From Actinomycetota bacterium (GTDB taxonomy: Bacteria > Actinomycetota > Humimicrobiia > Humimicrobiales > Humimicrobiaceae), in contig JAMCQQ010000143.1 of assembly GCA_023379515.1 (NCBI GenBank), forward strand, positions 1-15,905: 15,905 bases of DNA. The letters are read 5' to 3'. A program made the translations under genes and the position numbers. Below the pieces are notes generated by a model, which saw nothing but the letters and a program-made list of their open reading frames with translations, searched no databases and was not told the origin of the DNA. Positions 7,246 to 14,755 of this stretch are shown here, piece by piece (within the stretch, counting starts at the first letter, position 1; the number at the start of each line of letters is the position of its first letter).

Positions 7246-8127
7246 TTAAGCCCTTTCATTTATTTTATTTAAATATTCTTTTATCTTTAAGGCCCATTTA
7301 AGATGCGGTGGATCATACATTACGCCATCAATATTAATTGCGCCTTTTTTCTCAAGCCGGTCTTTATTGCTGAGGATAACTTTCATTTTTTTTATTTCTT
7401 CATCACTGGGCATGAAACAACTATTTATAATATCTATCTGTCTTGGATGAATTGCAAGCTTGCCATTAAACCCCAGTTTTGACACTTTAATCGTTTCTCT
7501 TTTTAACCCTTCATCATCAGTAAAATTCCTATATACGGTATCAACTGTCAGCAGCTTATTTGCTTTTGCATATAACATGAGTGTCATTCTTATAAAATCC
7601 AGTAATTCCGGAGCAACTTCACCAAAATCAGTTATGTCTTTTGTAAAATCTTCCCAACCGATAGTTAATGCTGTCAGCCTTTGTGATAAATAATTATATT
7701 TATCAAGATTGTTAAGCTCAATGATCCCTCTTGGATTTTCAATCATTAAAATTAGTTTTATTTTTCCGGATTCCATATTTTTTTCTTTTTCTTTTTCCGA
7801 TATTAAACTGATTGCTTCATTTAATTTATTGAAGTTTTCAAATTTAGGAATCATATACCCGGCAATTTTTGGACTTATTGTTTCTTCAATATCTTTTTGA
7901 AAATATTCAGAGTCAAGATCATTGGCTCTTATGAATAATTTTATTTTAGTGTTCGAATCTATTTTTTCTAATTTATTTTTTATATTTTTCCTTGCCTGAT
8001 CTTTTTGATATACCGGAACACTGTCCTCCAGATCAAGGATAAATGCATCCGGATTTAAGATATCGATTTTATCCAGCATTTTTTCGCTACTTGCGGGAAT
8101 AAACAATAATGACCTGCATATTTCCAT
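7246..8127 (-). CDS. CitE-like HpcH/HpaI-superfamily lyase
   Basis: A 293-residue TIM-barrel protein of the CitE/malyl-CoA lyase branch of the HpcH/HpaI superfamily, which makes or breaks C-C bonds between a 2-oxo acid or glyoxylate and an acyl-CoA or acyl-ACP. Conserved elements in order are 'RSLLFIPASS' (5-14), 'FILDLEDSVP' (29-38), the Arg in 'FIRAND' (R67), the Mg-binding Glu in 'LMIENPRG' (E130), the Asp in 'TIGWEDFT' (D160) and 'LAIHPRQ' (224-230). No citrate lyase alpha (CitF) or acyl-carrier (CitD) gene is present, so it is more likely a free-standing malyl- or citramalyl-CoA-type lyase than a citrate lyase subunit. A good AAAGGA Shine-Dalgarno stands seven bases before the ATG. It is the first gene of the pair with the acylating dehydrogenase, downstream of the FadR-type palindrome. 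Confidence 0.82.
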   Translation of the reverse strand: MEICRSLLFIPASSEKMLDKIDILNPDAFILDLEDSVPVYQKDQARKNIKNKLEKIDSNTKIKLFIRANDLDSEYFQKDIEETISPKIAGYMIPKFENFNKLNEAISLISEKEKEKNMESGKIKLILMIENPRGIIELNNLDKYNYLSQRLTALTIGWEDFTKDITDFGEVAPELLDFIRMTLMLYAKANKLLTVDTVYRNFTDDEGLKRETIKVSKLGFNGKLAIHPRQIDIINSCFMPSDEEIKKMKVILSNKDRLEKKGAINIDGVMYDPPHLKWALKIKEYLNKINERA

Positions 8128-8547
8128 GTAATAATCCTTTGCTATTAATAAATTTAAAATAAATTGTAATGTTTATTAATTTAATAGTGCTATTGCAATA
8201 TGTATTTAAAAATAAATAATTGACATTAACAAAAATATAATATTAATTTATAAATCTGGTCTGACCAGCATTATTTTACCATAACTTATAATATAAATAA
8301 ATGTTAGTTTATTATTACATTAAATATTTGGGCCTGGAATTTTTGCCTCCCTTAGTTTGGCAGTATGCATTAAGTAAATACATTACAAATGTAAGAATAA
8401 TGTGAAGATAAAAGAAGTTGGTTTTATTAAAGAAGAAAATACCTGCCCAGTTTAGTGCAAGTTGCCAGGTAAGAGCAGCAGCTCACAAGTAATTGCTATA
8501 GCATTATCAGGAAAAGCCCGAAAGATATTTCAAATATAATATATACC
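8128..8547. other. 420-base gene-free region between lyase and SDR genes
   Basis: No convincing gene lies here. The half near the lyase gene is very AT-rich and holds a 9-bp-arm inverted repeat (ATTAATAAA at 8144-8152, TTTATTAAT at 8172-8180) directly upstream of the lyase Shine-Dalgarno, a small palindrome AATAGTGCTATT (8183-8194) and the FadR-type palindrome at 8256-8268. A + strand TTGACA (8220-8225) with TATTAA 15 bases further (8241-8246) is a weak promoter candidate. The half near the SDR gene (about 8400-8540) is less AT-rich and reads in one + frame with a single internal TAG, perhaps a gene remnant. I see no GC-rich terminator after the SDR gene. Confidence 0.6.
8256..8268. promoter_or_regulatory. 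FadR-type GntR operator
   Basis: CTGGTCTGACCAG is a perfect 13-bp palindrome that fits the TNGTNNNACNA half-site pattern known for FadR/FCD-type GntR regulators and closely resembles the core of E. coli FadR sites. It lies about 130-140 bases upstream of the CitE-like lyase. Two FCD-type GntR genes are in the window (ending at 4960 and 12552); the one at 4960 is the closer candidate. The match to the family pattern is seen directly; binding is inference. Confidence 0.65.
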
Positions 8548-9327
8548 CTATTTAGCTATATAGCCCCCGTCAAGGGGAATTATTGCTCCGGTAATATAAC
8601 ATGAAGCATCGGAAGCCAGAAAAACAACAATGCCTTTTATATCATCTTCATTGGCTAACCTGTTTAAAAAAGTTTTTTTTATGTACCTGCTTTTAAATTC
8701 TTCATTTATCTCTGACGTTTCATATCCGCCCGGACAGATTGAATTTACACGAATATTATATTTGCCCAGTTTTGAACCAAAATATTTTGTAAGTTGGTTA
8801 AGGCCGCCTTTATGAAAAAAATAATCAGGTGGTGCATCCATGTCAAGACCATCATATAGCGTAAAGTCAGGACCGAGCAGGCCCATATATGAGCTTATGT
8901 TTATTATGCTGCCGCCATTTCTCTCAATCATGCTTTGTGAAAATAATCTGGACATATAAAATACGGCAGTTGCGTTTATTTCCATGGATAACCTGAATTT
9001 TTCAATAGAATCATCATAGCCTTTCATGGGTCTAAGTACTGCATTGTTTACCAGTATATCAACTCTGCCCTGCTCGTTTATCATTCTTTCGTATAGAGCA
9101 TCTATGGATTTTTCATCTGCCAGGTCCAGACTGGCAGCTTTTACATTGTATCCCCTGGCGGCCAACTTACTAGCCAGTTTTTGGCAATTGCCTACATTTC
9201 TTGATGCAAGGTATGTTATTGCTCCTGCTTCTGAGAGGGCTGATGTTATAGAGTGCCCGTATGATCCTGCCCCGCCTGTAACCAAGGCAACTTTACCTTT
9301 TAAGGAAAATGATTCCAAGATAGTCAT
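8548..9327 (-). CDS. Short-chain dehydrogenase/reductase (PtmA-like)
   Basis: A 259-residue classical SDR. The Rossmann start 'VALVTGGAGSYGHSI' (13-27), 'NNA' (94-96), the catalytic Ser S146 in 'INISSYMG', and Y169/K173 in 'YFFHKGG' are all present, followed by 'IRVNSICPGG' (192-201) and the C-terminal 'ITGAIIPLDGGY'. The Ser-to-Tyr distance is 23 residues rather than the usual 13, because of an insert containing 'TLYDGLDMDAPPD'. I recall this insert from PtmA-type SDRs of flagellin nonulosonate loci; that link is recollection, not a search result. The gene ends in TAG and is the last of the long - strand operon, 69 bases after the Gfo/Idh/MocA gene. Together they may act as a redox pair on a sugar or sugar acid. 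The reaction is otherwise unknown. Confidence 0.87.
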   Translation of the reverse strand: MTILESFSLKGKVALVTGGAGSYGHSITSALSEAGAITYLASRNVGNCQKLASKLAARGYNVKAASLDLADEKSIDALYERMINEQGRVDILVNNAVLRPMKGYDDSIEKFRLSMEINATAVFYMSRLFSQSMIERNGGSIINISSYMGLLGPDFTLYDGLDMDAPPDYFFHKGGLNQLTKYFGSKLGKYNIRVNSICPGGYETSEINEEFKSRYIKKTFLNRLANEDDIKGIVVFLASDASCYITGAIIPLDGGYIAK

Positions 9328-9396
9328 GATAAATTTATAGTATGGATAAGTTAATTTTTTTACCGTTTATTGATTCTAACCCTAAAGATATGCCAT

Positions 9397-10323
9397 TTAT
9401 CTGATAAATATTCGTTCTCCCCCATTATCGCGGGATTTACGTCCTGCTATTAATATTTTTATTTGTTCAACTGTTATTTCGTAAGAATAAGGATATTTAC
9501 CTGATTTTATAAAATTTATAAAATCTTCCAATTGTTTTTTAAACATATAAAAAGAATCAAATTTCATTATGACTTTTGTTCCCTTGCTGCCAATAATATC
9601 AAATCTTGCCATTCCTGCAGTATAAATCTGGCTAATTATTGCCTGTTTTCCATCGCTGTACTGAAGATGCACGGATTCAAATTCTTCCCTGCCTAAATTT
9701 ACAACACTTTCGACACCACCACCCAAAATATTACATACTCCTGCTATCGAATGGACACCATATGTGCCCCAAGCCTTGTTCATAAGACAATTGACATACA
9801 TGACACTACCCAGATCATATGTCGCAATATTTTCGAATTCTTTTGCATAACTAAATCCTGAAGAAGACAGTATCTTTTTTCTATCTTTAAAATATTTTAT
9901 AAAATTTTCCAGGTCAACTTTATTATCTGTTAAGGGCTTGTCTATGAAAACCGGTATATCTTTTTCAATAAAGGGCCGAGCCATTTTTAAATGCACTTTA
10001 CCTATATCTTCTGCAATTATTACAGCATCAACTTTTCCAATTACATCTTCCATATTATCAACAACATTGTCAATCATGCAGGTTGCAGCAATGTCCTTAG
10101 CGTCTTTTTTATCTTCTGTCCATATATGGGTTACTTTTGCATTTTCTATGCCCAGATTTTTCTCAGGTTCCTTTGAAAGATAGTCATAGATTACAGGAAA
10201 TGGCTGCCTCCTCATTCTCTCTTTATCATATCTTCCATTTATTATTGCACTCCATGAATAAGGATGGCCATTGCCTTCAGATCTTCCGAGCATTGCAATT
10301 TTTATCATTTTATTATTATTCAT
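9397..10323 (-). CDS. Gfo/Idh/MocA family oxidoreductase
   Basis: A 308-residue NAD(P)-dependent oxidoreductase. The N-terminal Rossmann domain starts 'IKIAMLGRSEGNGHPYSWSA' (7-26), where the usual G-x-G-x-x-G loop is altered to a 'GRSEGNGHPYSWSA' form that I associate with a distinct branch. 'VDAVIIAED' and 'PVFIDKPLT' (124-132), the 'EKP' motif in DKP form, confirm the family. The C-terminal domain has 'GTYGVHSIAG' with H191 in the position of the usual catalytic His. Members oxidise or reduce sugars, inositols or their amino and acid derivatives; the specificity here is unknown. It is 30 bases after the aldolase gene and 69 bases before the SDR gene. ATG at 10321-10323 was used; a second ATG five codons in is possible, and neither has a clear Shine-Dalgarno. 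It is somewhat shorter than typical family members. Confidence 0.85.
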   Translation of the reverse strand: MNNNKMIKIAMLGRSEGNGHPYSWSAIINGRYDKERMRRQPFPVIYDYLSKEPEKNLGIENAKVTHIWTEDKKDAKDIAATCMIDNVVDNMEDVIGKVDAVIIAEDIGKVHLKMARPFIEKDIPVFIDKPLTDNKVDLENFIKYFKDRKKILSSSGFSYAKEFENIATYDLGSVMYVNCLMNKAWGTYGVHSIAGVCNILGGGVESVVNLGREEFESVHLQYSDGKQAIISQIYTAGMARFDIIGSKGTKVIMKFDSFYMFKKQLEDFINFIKSGKYPYSYEITVEQIKILIAGRKSRDNGGERIFIR

Positions 10324-10353
10324 TCCAATGCTTTTAGTTTTTAAAAAATTATT

Positions 10354-11127
10354 TTAAAAACCCAATTCTTTATATTCGCTCTTTAGTTTTGAAAATGACT
10401 TTCTTAAAAAAACAATATCGGCGCCGGCTGTCAGGAACCGGTAGCCTAGATTGACCAGTCTTTTTGCCCATTCCGGAGAAAGTGAAACAGTTCCTGCAAT
10501 TTTCCCATGCTTGTCTGCCATTTTTCCGACTTTTTCAATGACTTTCCAGATCTCCTTATTTTCCATATCTCCGGGTATGCCCATAGATGTGCTTAAGTCA
10601 CCGGGACCTACAAAAAGAATATCAAAACCGGAAACATTTGCTATTTCTTCGATATTGTCAATCGCTTCCGGATCTTCAATTTGCAAAGCTATAAAAGTTT
10701 CCTTATTGGAAAATTTAAGATACTTTTTAAATTCAATTGACATCCAGCCGGAATCAGCGTTTACTCCGTCAATTCCGCGCCTTCCTATCGGACTAAATCT
10801 CATTGCCCTTACAACTTTTTTTGCCTGCTCAGCCGTTGCAACATGGGGGACCATTATACCCTTTGCACCCATCTCAAGAGGTTTTATAGCAGACGGATAA
10901 TTATCTCTTTCTATTCTAACCATTGAATCCATCCCGGTAGCCCTTGCAGCTAGAATCATATTTGCAAGAGTTTCATCATTGGACCATAAGTGTTCCCTGC
11001 AAAACCAGACGCAGTCAAATCCTATAAGACCTATCATTTCAACAATTCCAGGGTCCCTGAAATTTGTTTTTGTACAGAGGACGGGTTTTCCGGCTCTTAA
11101 CTTTTCCAGTACCTTACTTTCCAACAT
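10354..11127 (-). CDS. HpcH/HpaI class II aldolase
   Basis: A 257-residue metal-dependent pyruvate aldolase of the HpcH/HpaI (GarL, RhmA, YfaU) type, which cleaves 2-oxo-4-hydroxy acids into pyruvate and an aldehyde. The residues known from E. coli HpcH are all in register: H46 in 'CREHLW', R71 in 'MVRIERDN', E151 in 'LQIEDPEA' and D177 in 'FVGPGDLS'. 'GAKGIMVPHVATAEQAKK' (87-104) and 'GRRGIDG' (115-121) are also typical. The 'CREH' in place of the more usual 'D.EH' is a small departure. The natural aldehyde product cannot be told. It lies 45 bases after the aminotransferase and 30 bases before the Gfo/Idh/MocA gene, and would be the C-C cleavage step if this operon is catabolic. Confidence 0.9.
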   Translation of the reverse strand: MLESKVLEKLRAGKPVLCTKTNFRDPGIVEMIGLIGFDCVWFCREHLWSNDETLANMILAARATGMDSMVRIERDNYPSAIKPLEMGAKGIMVPHVATAEQAKKVVRAMRFSPIGRRGIDGVNADSGWMSIEFKKYLKFSNKETFIALQIEDPEAIDNIEEIANVSGFDILFVGPGDLSTSMGIPGDMENKEIWKVIEKVGKMADKHGKIAGTVSLSPEWAKRLVNLGYRFLTAGADIVFLRKSFSKLKSEYKELGF

Positions 11128-11172
11128 ATAATATGATTTTACCTAATGCTATATCATTTAAATGTCTGATAT

Positions 11173-12465
11173 TTAATATCTTTGAAATACCGGCCTGATT
11201 ATTTTACCTTCAAGCTTTTTCTCTTCGCTGCCTTCCCTTATCCAACCAGATAAAAGCTCGATGCTTTCTCTAAAAGCCGAAATGGTCTGGTAAATATCTT
11301 TTTGGCTGTGGCTATAGCATAAATTATTATATCCGGTAAAGTTTATGCCTCTTTTTATCATTTCCTGCTGCAGCAAACTCTTATGCAGCATCCCTTTGCC
11401 CGGATCATCGAAGAAAAAGACCGATCTAAAATCAGGACCTTTAAGATTGATGTAGCCCTCAAGTCCGTATTTTTCTATGATTTGCCTGTAGCTTTGAGTT
11501 AGCAGCGCACCCATTTTATGAGTATGGCCCACAACATCCTTTTGTCTCATTTCATTTATCGTTGCTTTTGCAGCCGCAAGTGATAAAATCTCACCTCCAA
11601 AGGTAAAAGAGAAAAAAACATCCTCAAGCTTTTGCATTATTTCTTTTTTGCCCACAAGTGCAGACAGCGGCATGCCATTTGCTATTGATTTTCCAAAAGT
11701 TGCAAGATCGGGGGTAACATTAAAATACTGCTGTGCACCGCCAAGGCTCCATCTAAAACCGGTTATAATCTCATCAAAGATTAAAATAGCATTATTGTCA
11801 TGTGTAAGTTCTTTTACCTTAGCTAAAAAATCATCTTCGGGAAAGACTACACCCATTGGCTCCATGATAACGCAGGCAACATTGTCTTTATGCTCCGTAA
11901 AAATATCTTTTAAGCTACCGATATCATTATATTTAAATTTTTTTGTCAGTTTTTTTACGGCATCAGGAATTCCTGCATTTCTCTCTGTAGCTGCTATGTA
12001 CCAGTCCTGCCATCCATGATATCCGCAGCAAGCGATTATATCTTTTCCTGTATATGCTCTGGCAAGCCTTACTGCACCTGATGTGGCATCTGAGCCATTT
12101 TTGCCATATCTGACCATCTCGGCACATGGGATAATATCAACAAGCAGCTGGGCCACCTCAACTTCAAGCGGATGCATTTGAGTAAGTATTATGGCATCCT
12201 TTAGCTGATCTTTTATGGCCTTATCTACCTTCCCGTAGCAGTAGCCCAGTATTATAGGGCCAAGACCCATTCCGTAATCAATATACTGGTTGCCGTCTAC
12301 GTCCCATACTCTGCAGCCTTTGCCTCTTAGCAAATATTTTGGGGCAACTCCTTCTACAAATTGAGTAGGTCCTTTGGACAGGCATTGTGTCTGGCATGGT
12401 ATAAGCTCTTTGGCTTTTTTGTAGATCTTGTCAGAGTTTTTGATTACCGGTTTAGATATTTTCAC
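11173..12465 (-). CDS. Class III aminotransferase (glutamate-1-semialdehyde aminomutase-like)
   Basis: A 430-residue PLP enzyme of fold type I, class III. 'DVDGNQYIDYGMGLGP' (55-70), 'RYGKNGSDATSGAVRLAR' (119-136, phosphate-binding turn), 'CCGYHGWQDWY' (146-156), 'LIFDEIITGFR' with D231, and 'FGKSIANGMP' with the PLP lysine K259 are all in place. It resembles glutamate-1-semialdehyde 2,1-aminomutases, but no haem genes are nearby and the catabolic context argues for an aminotransferase or aminomutase on an amino sugar or amino acid derivative. The start is GTG (12463-12465), chosen because AAAGGGAG lies about eight bases upstream. A promoter-like pair overlapping a palindrome stands in the 86-base gap behind the GntR gene, so it may be transcribed both from there and by read-through. 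Confidence 0.88.
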   Translation of the reverse strand: MKISKPVIKNSDKIYKKAKELIPCQTQCLSKGPTQFVEGVAPKYLLRGKGCRVWDVDGNQYIDYGMGLGPIILGYCYGKVDKAIKDQLKDAIILTQMHPLEVEVAQLLVDIIPCAEMVRYGKNGSDATSGAVRLARAYTGKDIIACCGYHGWQDWYIAATERNAGIPDAVKKLTKKFKYNDIGSLKDIFTEHKDNVACVIMEPMGVVFPEDDFLAKVKELTHDNNAILIFDEIITGFRWSLGGAQQYFNVTPDLATFGKSIANGMPLSALVGKKEIMQKLEDVFFSFTFGGEILSLAAAKATINEMRQKDVVGHTHKMGALLTQSYRQIIEKYGLEGYINLKGPDFRSVFFFDDPGKGMLHKSLLQQEMIKRGINFTGYNNLCYSHSQKDIYQTISAFRESIELLSGWIREGSEEKKLEGKIIRPVFQRY

Positions 12466-12487
12466 CTAACAGTCTCCCTTTCTTATG

Positions 12488-12516
12488 CTAATATATTTTT
12501 TGTTGAACTGATTCAA
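12488..12516 (-). promoter_or_regulatory. Candidate promoter with overlapping palindrome before the aminotransferase gene
   Basis: Read on the - strand, TTGAAT (12511-12516) and TATTAG (12488-12493) are separated by exactly 17 bases and match four of six bases each of the sigma-70 -35 and -10 boxes. The -35 lies in TTGAACTGATTCAA (12503-12516), perfect 5-bp arms around four bases, which a repressor such as the GntR protein encoded just upstream could occupy. It does not match the FadR-type pattern seen at 8256. Confidence 0.4.
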
Positions 12517-12551
12517 TATTTTAAATATAACAAAATAAACACCTCTAAGAA

Positions 12552-13181
12552 TTAAATCATAGGTTTTATAAAATGCGTCAAGTGATTAATTATTTCTTGT
12601 TTTGCTTTCTCGAAATCTTTTGCAACAATACAGTCAAATATTTTCTTATGTCTTTCATAATTCTTATTAGTAACACCCTTATCATAATAAGGTGACTTAA
12701 ACTTTACGCTATCAAAAATTTTTAAAATATAAGGATTATCTGCAGCTTCAACAATAGCTCTATGAAAGTCAAAATCAATAAAATTAGATTCATAATCTTC
12801 TTTTTTGTTTAATCTTTTCAATTCATTAAGATAATATTCTATTTTCTTTATTATTTTTGGATTAGTATTTTTTATAGCTTTTTCTATACAGAAACATTCA
12901 ATCATGGTTCTTGTTTCATATATATCTTTAGCATATTTAGCACTTCTGACATCAACTACTTCGGCACCTTTATACGGAAATACATTGACAAATCCTTGTG
13001 ACCAAAGTAATTTCAGAGCTTCACGTACAGGTACGGTACTGACCTCAAATTCTTTAGCAAGTGCCCTCTCCTTTAATCTAAAGCCTGACGAATACTCTCC
13101 GTTCATTATTCTTATTTTGAGCGTTTCATAAATTTGTTCTGCTAAAAGACTTCTATTGATTTTGGAATTATTTTCAACCAT
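12552..13181 (-). CDS. GntR-family regulator, FCD subfamily (second)
   Basis: A ~210-residue transcription factor with the winged helix 'LKERALAKEFEVSTVPVREA' followed by 'LKLLWSQGFV', and a helical FCD ligand domain with 'DIYETRTMIE', 'FIDFDFHRAIVEAADNPYI' and a final 'HLTHFI'. The D/H residues are those that bind metal and carboxylate ligands in known FCD proteins. I chose the ATG at 13179-13181 because GGGAAG lies four bases upstream; an ATG at 13191-13193 would add four residues but has no Shine-Dalgarno. The gene sits inside the long operon, 35 bases (23 from the outer start) after the MttB-like gene and 86 bases before the aminotransferase, so it likely responds to an intermediate of this pathway. 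It is distinct from the regulator at 4960: shorter, with a different recognition helix. Confidence 0.9.
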   Translation of the reverse strand: MVENNSKINRSLLAEQIYETLKIRIMNGEYSSGFRLKERALAKEFEVSTVPVREALKLLWSQGFVNVFPYKGAEVVDVRSAKYAKDIYETRTMIECFCIEKAIKNTNPKIIKKIEYYLNELKRLNKKEDYESNFIDFDFHRAIVEAADNPYILKIFDSVKFKSPYYDKGVTNKNYERHKKIFDCIVAKDFEKAKQEIINHLTHFIKPMI

Positions 13182-13216
13182 TTTACTTCCCATAATTCTA
13201 ATTTTATTTTAAAGAC

Positions 13217-14635
13217 TTATCTCAGCGTTTCCCTTACTTTTTTATTAACATAATTATTAATCATATCTACTCTATCCTGGTTGATTTTAGGTTTATGGCT
13301 ATCAATAATTTCTTCAACTCTCCTGTGAACTTTCTCTATCATTTTTTCTCCGTCCCAACCAGGATGATATATTTCGTAAAACTTTGATAAATGATGTTCT
13401 TTGGTTTTTAAATATTTCATAGTTAGATCATCTGTGAGAAAGTTTCCACGTATCCCCGCTTTTTTTATGGATTCAATTCCTAATGTTTCGCTATCAACTT
13501 TAATTCCTTCATCATACCGTTTTAAAGTCTCTACCATATCATGATGGATTAATATTTGTTCTGCACTAACTCCGCAAGCATTGCCAAAAGAACCCATACC
13601 ACCCATTATATGATTCCTGCTGAAATATGTAAAAACAGAGCTGAAAGCGGATTCCAAACCATTTTGAACTCCGTAATTAGGGCAAAGTGATGAAAAAACA
13701 CCAAAATTTGAAGGTAGGTTCAAATATTCTACCATTTCAAGACATGCGGTATGTAACATATCTTTTACGGGACCTCCGTAAATTACATTTCCGGTCTTCA
13801 TATCGATAGAGTGCCCTCCTAGGGCGGCAACAAATGGAGCATTTCTTTTTACCAATTGTACCGCAACAAGCATAAATAACATCTCCGCAATTCCTGATAC
13901 CAGACTGCCTGCAATAGTATAAGGTGCGGTAGCACCAGCCATCTGGCAGGGCCCTCCTCTTACAAGCACTCCTTTTTCCAGGCAGTATATTAATTGCTGT
14001 CCGACATCTTTTGTTAAAAATAAAGGACTTACCGGAGCAAGATAAGCGCTTAAAATCGGATTTTTAATCAGACTATCTCCTGCAGCTATTTCCGCTATAT
14101 CCACCCAGGTTTTGAGTGAATCTAAAGAAGCAGGGGCACAGAAAAGCGAAGTAGTCGTATTTGATATAAAGGCTTCAATTGTTTTTAAATTAACAATTCT
14201 TTGGTCCACATCCGAACATGATTCATCCATCTTATAGATATGATCCACCAGTGGAAGAGCATCTCCAAGCTTGGCATGTTTTATGACATCACTTAAAAGC
14301 GCTTTCCTCATTCCTCTTTCATAATCCAGCACAAAGGGGTCTATAATAAGGGAGCCATAATATCTATTATTTCCATAAAGATGTAATTCCTTTCCATTTA
14401 TGCATTTGTATACCGGTTTTTTATCAGTATCATTTATACATCCTTTTGTCAGCTCTTTTTCTATTTTTATAACATTGGACTCTTCGCTGCCGATGCATCC
14501 TTTTTTTAACATTATCTTACGCAAAGACTCATCTTCAACTTCTATACCAACCTTTTCTAAAATTTCAAGGGAACCTTGAAAGATTTGTTCTCTTTCTTCT
14601 TCAGATAGAATTTTAACTTTCAGAGGATTTTTCAT
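13217..14635 (-). CDS. MttB superfamily methyltransferase, non-pyrrolysine
   Basis: A 472-residue homologue of trimethylamine methyltransferase MttB. The frame has no internal TAG, so it belongs to the non-pyrrolysine branch, whose studied members (e.g. MtgB for glycine betaine, MtcB for carnitine, MtpB for proline betaine) move a methyl group from a quaternary amine to a corrinoid protein. Supporting segments are 'SEEEREQIFQGSLEILEKVG' (11-30), 'YGSLIIDPFVLDYERGMRKA' (93-112), the barrel strands around 'PILSAYLAPVSPL' and 'VRGGPCQMAGATAPYT' (225-240), and 'NHIMGGMGSFG' (341-351). No corrinoid protein or MtbA-type methyltransferase is in the window. A TATAAT (14645-14650 on -) lies only 15 bases before the ATG, and a GGAAGGA (14651-14657) is too far to be a normal Shine-Dalgarno; an internal promoter giving a nearly leaderless message is possible. 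Confidence 0.85.
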   Translation of the reverse strand: MKNPLKVKILSEEEREQIFQGSLEILEKVGIEVEDESLRKIMLKKGCIGSEESNVIKIEKELTKGCINDTDKKPVYKCINGKELHLYGNNRYYGSLIIDPFVLDYERGMRKALLSDVIKHAKLGDALPLVDHIYKMDESCSDVDQRIVNLKTIEAFISNTTTSLFCAPASLDSLKTWVDIAEIAAGDSLIKNPILSAYLAPVSPLFLTKDVGQQLIYCLEKGVLVRGGPCQMAGATAPYTIAGSLVSGIAEMLFMLVAVQLVKRNAPFVAALGGHSIDMKTGNVIYGGPVKDMLHTACLEMVEYLNLPSNFGVFSSLCPNYGVQNGLESAFSSVFTYFSRNHIMGGMGSFGNACGVSAEQILIHHDMVETLKRYDEGIKVDSETLGIESIKKAGIRGNFLTDDLTMKYLKTKEHHLSKFYEIYHPGWDGEKMIEKVHRRVEEIIDSHKPKINQDRVDMINNYVNKKVRETLR

Positions 14636-14755
14636 CTTGCTGCTATTATATCCTTCCTATTTTACTTTTTTGTTATAAAGATAATATATTTATATATAAT
14701 TATTAAAATTTTTTAACACTTTTTAATTTTTATAACTTTTGTATTGCGTTTTATG

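Noticed and set aside
7246..8127. Citrate lyase beta subunit as the exact function
   Set aside because: No alpha or acyl-carrier subunit genes accompany it, so only the broader CitE-like lyase call is kept.
8455..8500. SRP-RNA-like wording (GCCAGGT followed by AGCAGCAG)
   Set aside because: The conserved GGAAGG tetraloop region and the flanking complementary strands of SRP RNA are missing.
10451..10900. A 149-codon open frame on + opposite the aldolase gene
   Set aside because: It is antisense to a gene with intact catalytic residues and shows no protein family features of its own; the same goes for the + frames near 5462-5767 and 11648-12019.
5882..11127. A sulfoquinovose or sulfoacetaldehyde pathway, suggested by SDR, HpcH/HpaI aldolase and SauS-like dehydrogenase
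   Set aside because: No lactonase, dehydratase, sulfoacetaldehyde acetyltransferase or sulfonate exporter is present, and the individual families are too broad to support it.
13217..14635. A pyrrolysine-containing MttB
   Set aside because: The frame runs 472 codons with no in-frame TAG and ends in TAA; no pyl genes are seen, so this is the non-pyrrolysine type.
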